64,000 nucleotides of DNA from Saxidomus purpurata (lineage: Eukaryota > Mollusca > Bivalvia > Venerida > Veneridae): assembly GCA_022818135.1 (NCBI GenBank), contig JAFMSR010000033.1:325001-389000 (forward strand), read 5' to 3'. The position numbers and the translations under genes were made by a program. Shown in pieces: positions 44,801 to 51,653 of the stretch; within the stretch, counting starts at the first letter, position 1; each line of letters opens with the position of its first letter. The notes beneath the pieces were generated by a model. The model worked only from the letters and a program-made list of their open reading frames with translations, made no database searches and was not told the DNA's origin.

Positions 44801-45938
44801 CTTGAATAATGAGGGCATAATGTCGTTATCTGGCAACGTCCGTATCACCTAAAGATAACAATATACATTTTTGCGCAAAAGATACATACTTGTATTACAA
44901 TGTGCTCCAGTCCACCCTGCCATGCACACTCCCCGAGGACAATATCCCGTATCTTTGCTGCAGGGTGGATTACTGCAGTGACCACAGTCTTCACATATAT
45001 CTCCGTAAGTTCCCTGATCACAATCTTGAAACACATTACAAACATTAGATAAATATCGCCAAAAAAAGTTATATATTAAAAAAAATATCAATCATGAAGC
45101 ACTGGCTTATCAAATATATTGATTTTTTTGTTTGAGTTTAATTATGTTTTCAACATATATTGTTTTCCTTTGTTTGGGGTGTAACACATGAAACTTTGAA
45201 TTCTTGTAACTTTGGTATCCAATGTTCCACGTTTAGGATTTCGATTTGCAAATATACTTGATGATAAATCTTCCCTCGTAAGTATTCTATTATCTTCTAA
45301 CTGGATTTTATAGTGCCTTTACCACTTTTTAAAACATCAGGTATTGAAGGGATGAAAAAAGGGCACAATTCAGTTGAAATTTCAATAACTTTACTTCTGA
45401 CAAAAGCTTCAAAAAGGCGGATGATTCACTCACTTTGATTTTCTTATAACGGGACAACCCAAGGGTGCCAGCGAGTAGAAGTAGGCAGCATCATCAAAAT
45501 GTATCTGAGCTCTTACTACAATCATCACCCGCTCATAGATGTAAGATTTCTACCTGGTTCAGAGACTTGGTTCAAAAGCGATATTATTTAAATTAGCTTT
45601 TTATATCCTATAGTATCACGGTAGCACTGTACAATTACATGTTTAACATCCCAAATGTAGAAATTTGAACGAATACGTTACTATTACTGCAAAATGCAGC
45701 ATATCTTGACTATAACAGTATGTATAAATACCTCTAACGAAGATTTTGATTTCACAAACCACTAGATACCACTCATGGTTTGCTGATTGATCCGGGTGTC
45801 TTAATGTTACATACTGACTTAGTACACCGCCAGGAAACGTCACATTTACACCGCTTTTGTTTGCTGAACAGTACTTTCCTGAAGCTATATTTTGTGTGCC
45901 ATTGGCATATATCTGCAAGCCTCCTAGCAATCGATTGT
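20676..45938 (-). CDS. Upstream lectin-EGF gene (multi-exon, partial)
   Basis: The order in the transcript is the F5-8C C-terminal half (45732-45938), then EGF-like exons at 44890, 42136, 33394, 31416, 26950 and 20676. These modules have eight cysteines but are of older, more varied types than those of the downstream gene. Two are CGHC/CGQC-PPC types, two are CSTCNQ-NC types ending PGYKPDG, and there are single types at 26950 and 20676. The first exons (signal peptide and F5-8C N-terminal half) should lie above 45.9 kb but were not recognised up to the LINE at 50 kb. The assignment of 20676-20807 to this gene, and not to the downstream one, rests on its position upstream of the next lectin exon. 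The 500-N gap at 24.5 kb could hide an exon. Confidence 0.5.
20808..24019. other. Intron sequence, no gene seen
   Basis: Over 3 kb of AT-rich sequence. The plus-strand open frames at 21025-21243 and 22593-22922 have no recognisable motif and a composition like their surroundings. TACGACGTCAATATGACGTCATA near 21307-21330 contains two TGACGTCA-like half-palindromes. Confidence 0.5.
24020..24498 (-). mobile_element. LINE remnant, ORF2 C-terminal region
   Basis: On the minus strand, reading from the gap edge, there is a WNN-FYVHID-type block and then the finger CHCCGNTENLEHFFIGC at about 24250-24300. A degraded tail follows. The motif and spacing match the post-RT region of LINE ORF2 proteins. 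Stops interrupt the frame. The 5' side is lost in the assembly gap. Confidence 0.7.
24499..24998. other. Assembly gap, exactly 500 N
   Basis: A run of 500 N, a conventional placeholder length, so the true distance is unknown. Confidence 1.
24999..25770. other. No gene seen
   Basis: AT-rich intron sequence. The short inverted pair TTACGTCATTTTAACGACGTCA occurs near 25064-25085. Confidence 0.5.
25775..26735 (+). repeat. Dispersed repeat, same family as 1630-2641
   Basis: Degenerate direct units with TCTAAGCTC-AGGCC-TGTGGTTTCAGA, TAAGTCTA-GTGAAA-AAGTGA and ATTTGAACA-TC-TGGTAGAG. It ends with a GACGGACGACAGACC tail and CACCTGGTGAGTTAA. It is more diverged than the 1.6-2.6 kb copy. Confidence 0.7.
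26950..27093 (-). CDS. EGF-like exon
   Basis: 48 codons with eight cysteines, CEIGRYGQNC to FMGERCENR, with a CGDNCLHGKTQCDRKNGTC middle that is typical of MEGF-type modules. Acceptor ATTTTAG and donor CGTAAGT. Confidence 0.88.
27216..28354. repeat. Long inverted-repeat element
   Basis: The ends TTTCTGCCATTTCGATATGTCGTGTTGGC and the reverse complement of GCGTCAACACGCCAGATTGAAATGGCAGAAA face each other. Similarity continues inward for about 200 bp (CAGAACGACA and TTCCGACTACTG blocks on both arms). The middle has arrays of CACGATACACG-like words as in 16.4-17.06 kb. The minus-strand open frames inside translate these arrays and were not accepted. No target duplication was confirmed. Confidence 0.7.
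28487..28560. repeat. CA-rich microsatellite
   Basis: Interrupted (CA)n with CG variants. It gives false threonine/histidine-rich frames on the plus strand and cysteine/valine-rich frames on the minus strand. Confidence 0.95.
28960..30165 (+). repeat. Dispersed repeat rich in TGACCTTGACC motifs
   Basis: There are repeated units of about 110-150 bp with GTGACCTTGACC, CTAGTGA-C-GAAATGCAATC, CTACCTA-A-AC-AAGTTTCAT and GGTCATGAC-AACCTCCA. The end is a GGACGGACCGACCGAC tract at about 30118-30165. The TGACC words create nuclear-receptor-like sites, including a perfect DR1 at 29753-29765. It is non-coding. Confidence 0.75.
30166..31415. other. Intron sequence, no gene seen
   Basis: No motif was recognised. 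The short open frames on both strands at 30508-30715 overlap each other and lack any family signal. Confidence 0.5.
31416..31553 (-). CDS. EGF-like exon
   Basis: 46 codons with eight cysteines, ECNHSSYGQNC to GYKPDGYCRT. It is a close duplicate of 33394-33531. The ending PGYKPDG in place of PGW-G marks a subgroup of its own. Acceptor TTCACAG and donor CGTAAGT. Confidence 0.88.
31845..32545 (-). repeat. Dispersed repeat copy B (inverted partner of 8.8-9.48 kb)
   Basis: Reverse-complement match to 8800-9480. TATGAGAAAATTGACCAGAAAG and GGCAGAATTATTTAAAAAAGG correspond to blocks of copy A. It is non-coding. Confidence 0.75.
32546..33393. other. Intron sequence; short tandem duplication
   Basis: TTTGCAGCAACGGACGATTATA occurs twice in tandem at about 32803-32852. 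Nothing else was recognised. Confidence 0.6.
33394..33531 (-). CDS. EGF-like exon
   Basis: 46 codons with eight cysteines, ECIPPSYGQNC to GYKPDGFCRT, paired with 31416-31553. Acceptor TTCGTAG and donor CGTGAGT. Confidence 0.88.
33532..34899. other. Intron sequence with a GGTATATCAC direct-repeat segment
   Basis: GGTATATCACTCAAAAG near 33784 and GGTATATCACGCTCAAATC near 34169 bracket about 400 bp, with the inverted word GAGTGATATAC at 34154. The 104-codon open frame inside (33843-34157) has one hydrophobic run but no family signal. This may be a small non-autonomous element. Confidence 0.4.
34900..35340. repeat. Dispersed repeat with a GACCGACC tail
   Basis: Units with TATGACCAATG-CTTAC-AAGTTTGA and CATATTAATGAAGAG, ending CTGACCGACCAACAGACCAACCAGAC. 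The layout matches the other GAC-tailed repeats of this window. Confidence 0.55.
36150..37285. repeat. Tandem-unit dispersed repeat, units of about 165-170 bp
   Basis: It starts ACAAGAGCTGTCAGTAGGACAGCG and ends with AGGATAGCTCCCC and ACGAGCTAAAAA. Internal units at about 36545, 36707, 36870 and 37040 each carry TTCTAAGT, GGGCCATAATTCTGACA and GTTTTGAAATAAAGTGG words. The plus-strand open frames across 36683-37054 follow the repeats and are not genes. Confidence 0.75.
37720..37983 (-). pseudogene. 3' exon of an unrecognised gene fragment
   Basis: A CTTTCAG acceptor at 37984-37985 opens a frame with LIAITNEEEIVNM and YILPDTAETIEAMLVLLGMYY. It is interrupted by TGA at 37960-37962, seven codons in. 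The hydrophobic DTAETIEAMLVLLGMYYLRDL block resembles the C-terminal region of SAMD3-like or transposon-associated proteins that are common in fish and bivalves. I recognise this only loosely. Its phase-0 acceptor fits the phase-0 donor of the exon at 40981-41205. It lies inside the candidate 6.6-kb element. Confidence 0.45.
37986..38685. other. No gene seen
   Basis: AT-rich sequence between two exons of the minus-strand fragment. No exon was recognised. Confidence 0.45.
38688..38786 (-). ncRNA. tRNA-like SINE head
   Basis: On the minus strand, GCAGTGGTAGCGCATTCG (A-box region) is followed after about 25 nt by CGGGTTTGATCCCTACC (B box). This is a good polymerase III promoter pair and the upstream half of a tRNA-derived SINE. 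Nearby GAGAGAGAGGCAATGTGG may be part of the body. No intact tRNA fold was verified. Confidence 0.6.
39263..39998 (+). mobile_element. Internally deleted hAT transposon
   Basis: The ends TAAGGGTGTAACGATA (39263-39278) and TATCGTTACACCCTTA (39983-39998) are exact inverted repeats of 16 bp. CAAAACAG flanks the element directly on both sides (39255-39262 and 39999-40006): a perfect 8-bp target duplication, the hallmark of hAT transposition. A second TACGG-type subterminal word (GAACGGTACATT, GGTACGGTTTAC, GTACGGTACAGC) is repeated near the left end, as expected for transposase binding sites. The element keeps only the N-terminal coding part and lacks the DDE catalytic and dimerisation regions, so it is non-autonomous. 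Confidence 0.95.
39403..39876 (+). pseudogene. hAT transposase N-terminus, BED zinc finger
   Basis: The frame from ATG 39403 to TAA 39874-39876 has one in-frame TAA at 39445-39447, 14 codons in. After it, about 140 codons are open. A BED-type finger is visible (CQHC, then NTSNMAKHIKRHH, giving C2-HH ligands), then a serine/threonine linker. A block with FIAADMQPFSVVETPGF and LEPKYDVPSR follows, the region just before the catalytic core in ZBED1/ZBED4-like hAT proteins. The protein stops where the catalytic domain should start. If expressed from a downstream start, it would be a DNA-binding fragment able to occupy hAT ends, but that is inference. Confidence 0.85.
40162..40854. mobile_element. 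Foldback element made of CTAGAGTTACGG repeats
   Basis: Arms 40162-40352 and 40668-40854 are inverted copies of each other. They are almost identical over the outer 130 bp apart from a 6-bp indel near 40240, and more diverged further in. Each arm starts TAAGGCAGTGG and contains five copies of CTAGAGTTACGG or its inverse. A perfect 30-bp palindrome lies at 40171-40200 and again at 40819-40848. TTATGC lies at 40156-40161 and 40855-40860, a possible 6-bp target duplication. The loop of about 315 bp has no coding capacity. Confidence 0.9.
40981..41205 (-). CDS. Exon of an unrecognised gene fragment
   Basis: 75 codons between a TTTAG acceptor (41206-41207) and a perfect GTAAGT donor (40975-40980), phase 0 at both ends. 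The peptide has NVEIEKEEPNITHMKALM, HKRPWIQQL and LEKFPCLDKC. A conserved-looking RRxWI followed by PCL is found in uncharacterised SAMD3-like proteins, a weak resemblance from memory. With 37720-37983 it forms a two-exon fragment whose intron now holds the hAT, foldback and SINE insertions. Confidence 0.45.
41208..42135. repeat. Right end of the 6.6-kb element and flank
   Basis: Between 41560 and 41935 are many GTGTTTC and GAAACAC words (TTTTCGATTGACACG, GTGTTTCAAAATTG, GAAACGCGTCACATG) like those at 35.35-35.65 kb. No gene was seen. Confidence 0.5.
42136..42273 (-). CDS. EGF-like exon
   Basis: 46 codons with eight cysteines, GCGNNTYGPQC to WHEDKCKTG, with a CETCGQCKSPPCDNATGVC middle. It shares the CG-C-PPC pattern with 44890-45024. 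Acceptor ATCTAG and donor GGTAAA. Confidence 0.87.
42274..43254. other. Intron sequence, no gene seen
   Basis: AT-rich. CGACCTAGTGAGATATCGGCCCGAGGGCC near 42744-42772 is a GC island of unknown nature. No exon was seen. Confidence 0.5.
43255..43335 (+). ncRNA. tRNA-like SINE head
   Basis: GTCTCAATAGCTCAGTAGTTAGGAC is a good A-box region (TAGCTCAGTAG-T) and CCCAGGTTCAATA a degenerate B box about 35 nt later. The tail after 43335 is not tRNA-like, so this is most likely a retroposed SINE fragment. Confidence 0.55.
43890..44282 (-). pseudogene. Unrecognised 130-codon open frame
   Basis: Its composition looks coding (few AT-biased codons, charged and amphipathic segments such as YHHKWRLATITLARQRMN and TTGITTTEEVEAD) and it is longer than chance frames nearby. 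I do not recognise the family. It has no clear splice sites and lies in an intron of the lectin-EGF gene, so a transposon-derived fragment is the likeliest source. Confidence 0.35.
44283..44889. other. Intron sequence, no gene seen
   Basis: No motif was recognised. Confidence 0.5.
44890..45024 (-). CDS. EGF-like exon (first after the lectin domain)
   Basis: 45 codons with eight cysteines, DCDQGTYGDIC to WTGAHCNT, with CEDCGHCSNPPCSKDTGYC and CPRGVCMAGW. Acceptor TTCAAG and donor AGTATGT, phase 1. It directly follows the F5-8C C-terminal half in the transcript. Confidence 0.87.
45732..45938 (-). CDS. Fucolectin/F5-8C domain exon, C-terminal half
   Basis: 69 codons from a TTTACAG acceptor to a GGTATTT donor. 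Key features are LLGGLQIYANGT, SQYVTLRHPD, and a terminal WYLVVCEIKIFVRG. The YVTL strand and the L-xx-CEI-I-V ending are typical of the second half of fucolectin and F5-8C domains, whose last cysteine closes the fold. The matching first half should lie in the next exon upstream but was not seen up to 50 kb. Confidence 0.85.
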
Positions 45939-47100
45939 CTGTAAAGAAAGAAGAGTGATTTATTTCCTATATATCACAATTATAAATGCAGTAGCAAACG
46001 GAATAAGAAAAGTCATACAAAACGGAGATGCATGGTATCGGTGTCGGTCTACATCCGCCTCCGAAATAAAATTTGTTAAAAATTAAATGACCAACAATAA
46101 ATCAATTTTGTATGCTTCAATAGTTCCAAAGGAACAATAATTTGTGGCCGTATGTTATAAACACAAAGGGTTTTTATTTGGTAGACCTAATTCTAGTTAC
46201 CCACCCTTCTTGGCATTGCCACATTACAACAATGTAATATTTCTGTCCCAAACTATTTGCGTGTGTGCATAACTTTCCCTCTACATGAACTGCAAAGTGA
46301 AAGTGCGACATATTCTTGACAGAAATGGTACAATGATTGTTTATAATGAAAACGTTTCTAAACCAAGTTACTTTTACTTATTTGAAAAGTAGATCTATAT
46401 AAAAAGGAAATTATGTTAGACTGTATTCAAACACTCCCAGAGTCACGGATAATTCCTGCTCTTGATATGTACGTCTCGAGCTGGCGTACATAATCTATAC
46501 TGTTGAGCACATCGTTTAAATAATCGGATACAACTCTAAACCAAGTACAGTTTTACGACACTTGTTGATTTTCATTTTAAGAACGAATACGCTGTAAAAA
46601 AGAACTGCTTAATTCAATAATCATGCCTCAGCTAGTGACAGTATTCATACCAGATAGGGTATTTTTATACTAAAACAGCAATTATATACGGTTTTTATTT
46701 ACATTCAGACAATAAATCGTATTCTGATGATCAGGATTACTTTATTCCTCTCAAACAAGAGAATTAGCCATTCGCTTGTAACATATTTAAGCTTATCATA
46801 AAATGCTGCACTGACGTAAAACAAACATTCCGATCCCGATTTTTATAATACCCCACCTTTATATCAAAATGAAGCAAACTGCTAAATGTTCAAACTCTGA
46901 GTCTTTGTCGCTTTAACGAATATTTTATTCGATAAGAGTTATACCGTACTAACTCGGTCCTAACATATTCTTATCACTATAATTGTTCCAACACGGGTTA
47001 CTCAGTCTCATTTAAATGTAAACATGGTTACAATTATCGTGTCTACGTTAACCATGCCTTCACGAAATACACTGTTCATCAACCGATAAGCTAGAGTGTC
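45939..47100. other. No gene seen
   Basis: I searched by eye for a WWQIDLG-type exon on the minus strand (first half of the lectin domain) without success. Confidence 0.45.
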
Positions 47101-47530
47101 CTGTACTGCCAATTCTCATGCTGATTGTTGGTCAAATGTTGCCCCTAGAGTGTTTACAATGTTTAACTTTGATTTGCCACGGTGACCTAATTTTTGACTC
47201 GATATAACTAAACCCTTTTCAAAGTCGATCTAGACTGCATCAAGACAACGTTTCACGAAGATCAAATTTAACATGCAGCCTCTCTTGCATACATAGTGCT
47301 TCTCTTTGATTTGCGCTGGTGACCTAATTTTTAATCCGATTGACCCATATTAAATTCGACCTAGAACTAATTAAGACACTAATTCACAAAATTTCACAAA
47401 GATTCAATGACAAATGCAGCCTCTTGTGCATACATAAGCTTTTGTTATGATCTGACCGGGTCATCTAGAGATGACCTATATTCGAACTTGACCTAGATCT
47501 ATGTGAACGAAGCACTACTATGTCCCGTCC
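47101..47530. repeat. Dispersed repeat fragment (outer-repeat family)
   Basis: Two to three units with GGTGACCTAATTTTT-A, CGA-CTAGA-T, AAGACAACG and ATGCAGCCTCT-TGCATACATA, related to 957-3150 and 15.2-16.1 kb. Confidence 0.65.
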
Positions 47531-50040
47531 TTGTCGTAAACTGAGTTTAGAATTGAAAAGCTACTTATCGACGACGCATTGTGAAAGGTATACCTGTTTG
47601 TAAATCTACGAAAAAGTCACACTCCAAAATTTAAATAACGTTTCGATCGGTGCTCCTTTTTCGTAAGAAATAAAATTTCTCAATGATACCTGCCCATAGT
47701 GTTTTGACGCCATTTTTGTTTTGATGACGCACACCAAAATGAATAAGACCCAATATTCCTAAAATCTTGTTGAAGGTCTCTCTCAAAATCGTAAATGCTA
47801 ATAGAAGATAAATGTAGATTTGATCAAAGTTAATTTCATTTACGGTAAAATCTAAGCTGATCATTTGAATTGTAAAGAACCGCATACTGCCTCCCACTGA
47901 AGTCAATCACTTACTTTTAAAAATAGTCTCTTTAAAACAGAGAATAGTTTAAATATGCGCCGTGTGATCTGAATTCTAATTCCTGCACGCGATCTCCGGG
48001 TAGCCATTCTTTTATTGACACACTAGTAACATTGTAGTGTTTCAAGAGCAAACCACGAAAACAAGACCCATAACTTGATCAAATCTTTCTGATCCTATGT
48101 AACGTAACTGTGCACGTTCAAATTGAACCCTTTCGCATACCTTTGAATCACACGTTTATAAATGGTGTTTTCTTTACAAAGATCTAAATGGCGACCGCAT
48201 GATATTTGACAACCTCTTATGGTCTGTATATATAGCGAAACTGCTGACGTCTCTACACTAAAGATTTAAGAAACCGTAGCTTCTATAGCTATGTACATAT
48301 ATTCTACGTAAGTAAACAAATATTCACTTGCTACTTTCTTACCCAATGCCAAAACTTAGGTCAGGGGGTCGCATTTCCCGTTTAAGGCGAAGTTACATAA
48401 TTATTTTGTAAAACCAAAATATGATGTTGTGTTCTTTACTCCTCTTTTCCATACTAAAACAGCGTAATTGCTTAAACTCATAGTCGGTTAACTGGTTCCT
48501 AGGAATAACATAATGATATAATTCCAGTAACTAGCGCTAAATATGAAAGTTCTGGCAATGCGAATAACTATTTATGGCAAATGAAAGCTTTTCATCACCT
48601 GCACTTATCTGTATTTCAGACATTTCCCACAAAATGGAAAATTGACTCTTTGGGTGAAGAGAAACATTATGATGAGTAAGATGTCTTTAAGGGTAAGGAT
48701 GTAATGGCTGCCATACAATTTAAGTCAAACTTGGTTGTTGTGATAACATTTTCTATGTGACACGTCGCAACTCCTCACCCTACTCTCAGCATTTAGAACT
48801 TAAATCAGCCCTATTTTATTACGTGGTCGGTCTAATTTACGTATCAACCGCAATGTGCCAAAGTTCTACTGCAACTCCACCACCCATATGTACCATAGAT
48901 AGAGACCGTTATAGGGGTGTTGGGTGAAACATTTTTTGTTCTTCTATATATATATCTTACCTCCGGAGTCCTCATAACGTGTTATTTCTGATTGTGGTGA
49001 TTTGTTTACTTCCGAAATATCGCGAGCTTTGTGACGCTATACACCGGGCACTTTTTAAAAAAACGTGTATTGAAGAGCGCTAACATCAAAGACAAAACAA
49101 TAAAAATGAGGCCAAAATAGGTAAAACAGAGGCCATACGATGTTATCATGATGAAAAATTGTTTATTTCACTATTTTAAAATTCAACTGCTATCAAATCA
49201 GCCAATTACACCAAACGAAAAACGGCATTTGCAAATTTAACAGATGTCATATTACAACAGTCACCAACTAAAATTTTGCTAATTCACAAAGTTACGATTT
49301 TTTACAATGCAGCAGGCATTGAATGTAAATATTCATTTAAGTGGGACTGTACATTAAAGGGTAAATAGTTTTGTAATTGAGATATTTGTGATTTATAATT
49401 TATATCGTTTTTGATGATTTCACAAACATTTCAAGAGTGAAGGCGTTTGCTCGAGCCAATAAAACTGCTTCCGACCATTTAAAAACACATAATATACTGT
49501 CGCATAGGTCAAAATCACTAAACGAATAAACCTATTCTCACGTACAATGCCTTAAAATGCGCTCATTGTTGATCGTTCGATTTTTGCGACCGTATGTACG
49601 TTATTAAACGCCGCAAATATAAATGACGTTACCAATCAGAGTCAACGTTACAACGTCAATGCGTTGAAAATTTCCTGTTTGTGGCTTCTTTGGATTTACT
49701 TGGAAATACTTCTTCTGGATGTCCTTTTTTTGGGCCTAGATATTATTATAATTTGTTTTATCATAAACAGAACGATTCATAACCATTTCTATTATATTAG
49801 TCTTCAAAAAGTTAAAAAAAAAATAAATGAAAGGGTATAGTGCGAACAAAACGTTTCCTTCCTGTATGTTTTTATACAATATTCAATGTAGCATGGGGGA
49901 GTAATTGGGGTGGGGGCATGCGTACTTACTGTCTGGTTGAGGAGGTGGTTGTTAGTATTGCTAAATGCATATGAATAACTCTGGTGTATTATTTGTGTTT
50001 CAGACAAGTACATTGAAGTTACTTTTTATATAGTTACAAT
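47531..50040. other. No gene seen
   Basis: A 91-codon minus-strand frame (47631-47906) and shorter frames have no family signal. No repeat boundary was identified. Confidence 0.5.
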
Positions 50041-50057
50041 TTAGTAAGATTGCTGTA

Positions 50058-51090
50058 TCATTCCCATAAGGCTCCAAATTTAGTTTTGCACTGTTTTGTA
50101 GCGATATATCTTTCTATATGATAACAACTAATGATTTGCTTTTTAAATACGTTTATTGATGGCGCTTGATTTCTTATTTGGTTAAAATACAAATAATGCT
50201 TAGCTTGCAGAAGCAGCCAATTAATAATTGTATCCAAGTTATAATTACAAAAAAAACCCACCAGAAACACTCCATTCAGCTATGTTGATATTTCATTTAT
50301 TCTGTACATGAGTTGATAACTAAGTCCAAAATTGTTGACTGACTTCAGAATTCAAAAATAGATGCAGATGCTTCTTGTGCATTTTATCAGAAGGAACATG
50401 TGTCTTCTGCAATTAAATTCATTTTCTTTAACAAATAATCTGTGCCCCAAATCCTATGATTTATTCTATACTGAAACCAAAGAAGTTTTGAGTCTTTTGT
50501 GAATTTGAAAACTTTATCATAAATAGATTCATTAAGAATATTTGGGTCTTGCATTCTATTCAATTCATCCTTCCATTTTTTAAATGACTTTTGGAACTTG
50601 CCGTTTTTGAAATCTTGTAAATCGATTTACATCCTTTTTCATCCTTATAAATAACAGCAACACTTAAAGGTATGGGTAGATTGTAACTTTTCTGGGGTAA
50701 GTCCTTAATGTATTATGTTGAGCTTTTCTTCTGATGGGCTTGGTAATCCTAAAATCAAGAGGTAAAGCTTTGCAAGAGCAAACTTTTGATTACAATTAGT
50801 TTTCCAATGGGTGTTACAATGTATCACTCTTTTTGACCAACATGAAAATCATTTCTTTATTTCTTTAATTTTGGTGACATAATTGATATTGATTGACTAT
50901 CTCTGACAGATTTGTTTAAAATTTTACACCAAGAACTATAAAAACTTTGTTATCCCATGAAAGATCATATTCTGGACAGAGTATTACCTGGCCCAAACCA
51001 AATTACATGATAGTTTTATCAGTATTGATATAAAAGCCGGAGATTCTACAATAAAAGTCACTTTTTGTTTTGGCCAAGATTAGTTTAAAC
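50058..51090 (-). mobile_element. LINE remnant, reverse transcriptase thumb and C-terminus
   Basis: Reading on the minus strand there is, in different frames, WDNKVFIVLGVKF with an NLSEIV block (about 50900-50980). Then comes a KWKDELN-type segment with LWFQYRINHRIWGT (about 50440-50620), and finally IINWLLLQAKHYLYFNQIRNQ and CYHIERYIA (50058-50270). The order and motifs match the end of LINE ORF2 proteins. Frameshifts and stops separate the blocks, so it is inactive. Confidence 0.75.
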
Positions 51091-51429
51091 ATTTTTATTC
51101 GTCAATTTACAAAGAATCGAGTTAACATTATACATACATCAAGTAAGGACGCGTGGATAAAACCGAAAGCTTAAAGCTTATTTAACGTTCTCTCATCCGC
51201 ACAAAAATTCACGGTGTTCGATGTTATGGCATTTCTCTTACACAATTAATGACGAATTGGCTGAGGAAAATGGGCAAAAAAGAACGTTGTACTAAAGGCG
51301 ATTGCAAAATTAGTGTGAGTATGTGAATAATAGTACAGTAATGTAGAAGGAGAACTATGAAAGAGTTATTAGCTGAAATAATAAGAGCGATACATTATTA
51401 GATGGTTGTGTCTTCTGTCGAGTACCTTG

Positions 51430-51653
51430 CACATCTAATGGCTATATTCAGAGACGTTCCTCGACTCAAACTCAAGCATATAATTACCCTTAATCGGCTA
51501 ACGGTCACCACTATTCCTCCGCTGAGGAGCGATTGGTATTCAGAATCGAAAGGAACGGTCGAGTAATTTCGGGAAACGACAGATTTTTCAAGGAGAGCTG
51601 CCGGCTCCTTGAGCTTCACTCAACTGTCATTCTGAATACCATTCGAATAAGAA
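51430..51653. repeat. Cluster of short inverted repeats before the Harbinger gene
   Basis: TGGTATTCAGAAT at 51535-51547 is matched by ATTCTGAATACCA at 51631-51643. AAGGAGAGCTGCCGGCTCCTT near 51590-51610 is a near-palindrome, and GTTCCTCGACTCA near 51455 echoes GGAACGGTCGAGTAA near 51551 in partly inverted form. It may be a subterminal region of the Harbinger unit. No 3-bp target duplication was assigned. Confidence 0.45.

Noticed and set aside
47631..47906. 91-codon minus-strand frame
   Set aside because: It was considered as a first exon of the upstream lectin-EGF gene, but it has no signal peptide, lectin motif or donor site.
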